Shown here: positions 41,499 to 42,897 of the stretch, piece after piece
Layout: the number at the start of each line of letters is the position of its first letter
Numbering within the stretch: position 1 is the stretch's first letter
Source of the DNA: Bacteroidota bacterium
Lineage (GTDB): Bacteria; Bacteroidota; Bacteroidia; Sphingobacteriales; Sphingobacteriaceae
DNA length: 42,897 nt
Assembly: GCA_013288235.1 (NCBI GenBank)
Contig: JABDCF010000019.1
Location: 1 to 42,897, forward strand
Reading direction: 5' to 3'
The notes under the pieces: model-generated
Database searches by the model: none
The model's input: the letters and a program-made list of their open reading frames with translations, nothing else
What the model was told of the DNA's origin: nothing
Position numbers and translations under genes: made by a program

Positions 41499-42897
41499 TT
41501 ACATCCCGCTATTATTGCGTGGATCCGGTTTTGCTTTTAATACATACTCTTTGGGTGGTGTGCCACCCAATAGGTTTTTAACAAAGTAATCCCAGCGCCG
41601 TCGCATCATGTAAGGCGAATATGCGCCGTAGCCATGCTGGCTGTTGGGGAATATCACCAGGTCATAATCCTTATTGGCGCGTTCAAGCGCTTCAACAACC
41701 AATAGCGTGTTTTCAGGTGGTACATTGTTGTCCATCATGCCATGGGCAAGCATTAGTTTACCTTTCAGGTTTTTTGCATAGGTTTCGTTAGCTTGTGCTT
41801 CGTAGTTTGAGTTGGCAGCCAATCCGTCATAACGTTCGCCCCAGTCGTCCTCATAATTGCGGTTATCGTGGTTTCCTGATTCAGAGATGCCCACTTTAAA
41901 GAAATCAGGGTAACGGAACATAGCACATGCAGTTGCAAAGCCACCACCCGAATGTCCCCAGATACCTACACGGGTAGTATCGATATAAGCAAACCGTTGG
42001 GCAAGCTGGCGTATGCCACTAACCTGGTCGGGCAGGGTATTATCGCCCATGTTGCCATAGTTCATATCATGGTAGCTTTTTTGGCGCCATGGGTTGCTTG
42101 TGCCTTCAATTTGTACTACTATAAAGCCCAGCTCAGCCAATGCCTGGTTATCGCCCCTGGAAGCCGCGAACGACCAGTTGCCGCCAACACTGCCACCCTG
42201 CGGACCTGGATATATATAATCTATAATAGGGTATTTTTTATTAGGGTCGAGGTTGGTAGGCGTGTACATCAGCCCGTAGATATCAGTAACCCCATCATGT
42301 GCCTTTACCGAAAAGGTAGTAAGGGGTTTCCAGCCTGTGGCCGCAAGGCGCGAAACATCAGTTTTATCTACATTGGTAATCAGCTTGCCATCCATATTAC
42401 GGAATACGGTAATTGCAGGTACATCAGGTTTTGAATAGCTGTCGATAAAATAATCCTCGGATGGCGATAAGGTAACTACGTGGTTGCCATCTTCCGGCGT
42501 AAGCTGGGTGAGGTGTTTACCGTCAAAGCTTACTTTATAAAAACGGCTGAAATAAGGGTTTTCAGGCTCGGTGCCATCGGCAATAAAATAAAGCTCGCGT
42601 TTTTTCTCGTCTACTTTAAGCAGCTTTGTAACCACATAATTTCCTTCAGTGATCTGGTTTTTAACCTTTCCGTTCAAAGCATCATATAAATACAGGTGCC
42701 CATAGTTATCACGCTCCGAGAACCAGATGATCTCATTTGTTTTTGCAAGATAGCGCCAGTTGATGCTGCCCCATCCCGATTCAAATTGGGTAGGTACTTT
42801 TTCTTCAAAAACTTCGCGCACGGCGCCTGTTGATGCGTCGGCTATGCGGAATTTTTCATCCTTGTGGTCGCGGGAAGTAGATACAAAGGCAAGTTGC
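41499..42897 (-). CDS. S9 family (DPP-IV-type) prolyl oligopeptidase, N-terminus beyond the window
   Basis: About 466 C-terminal residues are visible; the frame stays open to the window edge, so the GTG at 42821 is not the start. The visible part holds the end of the beta-propeller (EEKVPTQFESGWGSINW, IWFSERDNYGHLYLYD) and the whole alpha/beta-hydrolase domain. The nucleophile Ser is in GIWGHSGGGFATA, Asp is in MMDNNVPPENT and His in FPNSQHGYG. Members cut dipeptides after Pro or Ala in the periplasm. The nucleophile box is GHSGGG instead of the GWSYGG of DPP-IV, typical for a bacterial subgroup. A terminator follows the gene. Confidence 0.95.
   Translation of the reverse strand, partial: QLAFVSTSRDHKDEKFRIADASTGAVREVFEEKVPTQFESGWGSINWRYLAKTNEIIWFSERDNYGHLYLYDALNGKVKNQITEGNYVVTKLLKVDEKKRELYFIADGTEPENPYFSRFYKVSFDGKHLTQLTPEDGNHVVTLSPSEDYFIDSYSKPDVPAITVFRNMDGKLITNVDKTDVSRLAATGWKPLTTFSVKAHDGVTDIYGLMYTPTNLDPNKKYPIIDYIYPGPQGGSVGGNWSFAASRGDNQALAELGFIVVQIEGTSNPWRQKSYHDMNYGNMGDNTLPDQVSGIRQLAQRFAYIDTTRVGIWGHSGGGFATACAMFRYPDFFKVGISESGNHDNRNYEDDWGERYDGLAANSNYEAQANETYAKNLKGKLMLAHGMMDNNVPPENTLLVVEALERANKDYDLVIFPNSQHGYGAYSPYMMRRRWDYFVKNLLGGTPPKEYVLKAKPDPRNNSGM

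Overview
The window looks like chromosomal DNA from a Bacteroidota of the Sphingobacteriaceae type (Mucilaginibacter or Pedobacter-like). The grounds are a TonB-dependent receptor with a carboxypeptidase-like N-terminal domain paired with a DUF4249 lipoprotein, a second DUF4249 protein, a GH10 xylanase lipoprotein with a module inserted in its catalytic domain, DUF1080, sialate O-acetylesterase, a DPP-IV-type S9 peptidase, AT-rich spacers, and several copies of the Bacteroidota -7 promoter motif TAnnTTTG ahead of genes. The genus is an inference; no rRNA gene is present.

Layout. 1-3.0 kb: sensory cluster (end of a histidine kinase, a single-domain receiver, a receiver-PAS-histidine kinase). 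3.0-6.2 kb: minus-strand TonB receptor/DUF4249 pair. 6.3-8.4 kb: secreted protein with a degenerate zinc-peptidase signature, a GNAT acetyltransferase cut by an in-frame stop, and a small exported protein. 8.4-12.0 kb: Tat-exported TIM-barrel protein, AAC(3)-I-like acetyltransferase, PhyH-like dioxygenase and DUF1080 protein. 12.0-13.0 kb: AT-rich stretch with one doubtful small gene. 13.0-17.3 kb: membrane metallophosphoesterase, large conserved protein of unknown role, Tat-exported DsrE-like protein, DinB-like protein. 17.5-21.3 kb: two SnoaL-like proteins, an AraC regulator, an isocitrate lyase/PEP mutase-like enzyme, and a one-TM protein whose coding region contains a dispersed repeat. 21.6-22.9 kb: S10 carboxypeptidase without a signal peptide. 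22.9-28.4 kb: redox cluster (NmrA-like, aldo/keto reductase, cupin, SDR) bracketed by two paralogous AraC regulators. 28.5-31.3 kb: xylanase with a long structured upstream region, a GIY-YIG protein, and tRNA-Ser(UGA) abutting a GC-rich hairpin element. 31.5-36.2 kb: minus-strand cell-envelope cluster (PASTA, rhodanese, MltG, thioesterase, YihY) divergent from D-Ala-D-Ala ligase. 36.4-42.9 kb: second DUF4249 protein, sialate O-acetylesterase, NADP-dependent oxidoreductase, HdeD-like membrane protein, and an S9 peptidase cut by the window edge.

How the genes may work together (inference). The PASTA/rhodanese/MltG/thioesterase/YihY genes overlap or nearly touch and face Ddl, which suggests a peptidoglycan and envelope unit. 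The SDR, cupin and aldo/keto reductase genes form one unit with a terminator, divergent from an AraC gene, with a repeated ATTACT motif between them that could be the operator. Xylanase, sialate O-acetylesterase, DUF1080 and the TIM-barrel protein fit a polysaccharide-degrading lifestyle, but there is no complete SusC/SusD locus.

No complete new defence, mobile or biosynthetic system was found. The most notable signals are the in-frame stop in a GNAT gene, a dispersed repeat translated inside a membrane-protein gene and also present as inverted blocks between ddl and the PASTA gene, a secreted protein with an HDxxH...EG signature, promoter motifs placed so close to start codons that leaderless mRNAs are likely, the leader/terminator/palindrome arrangement upstream of the xylanase, and a GIY-YIG gene whose only start codon lies inside a terminator stem.
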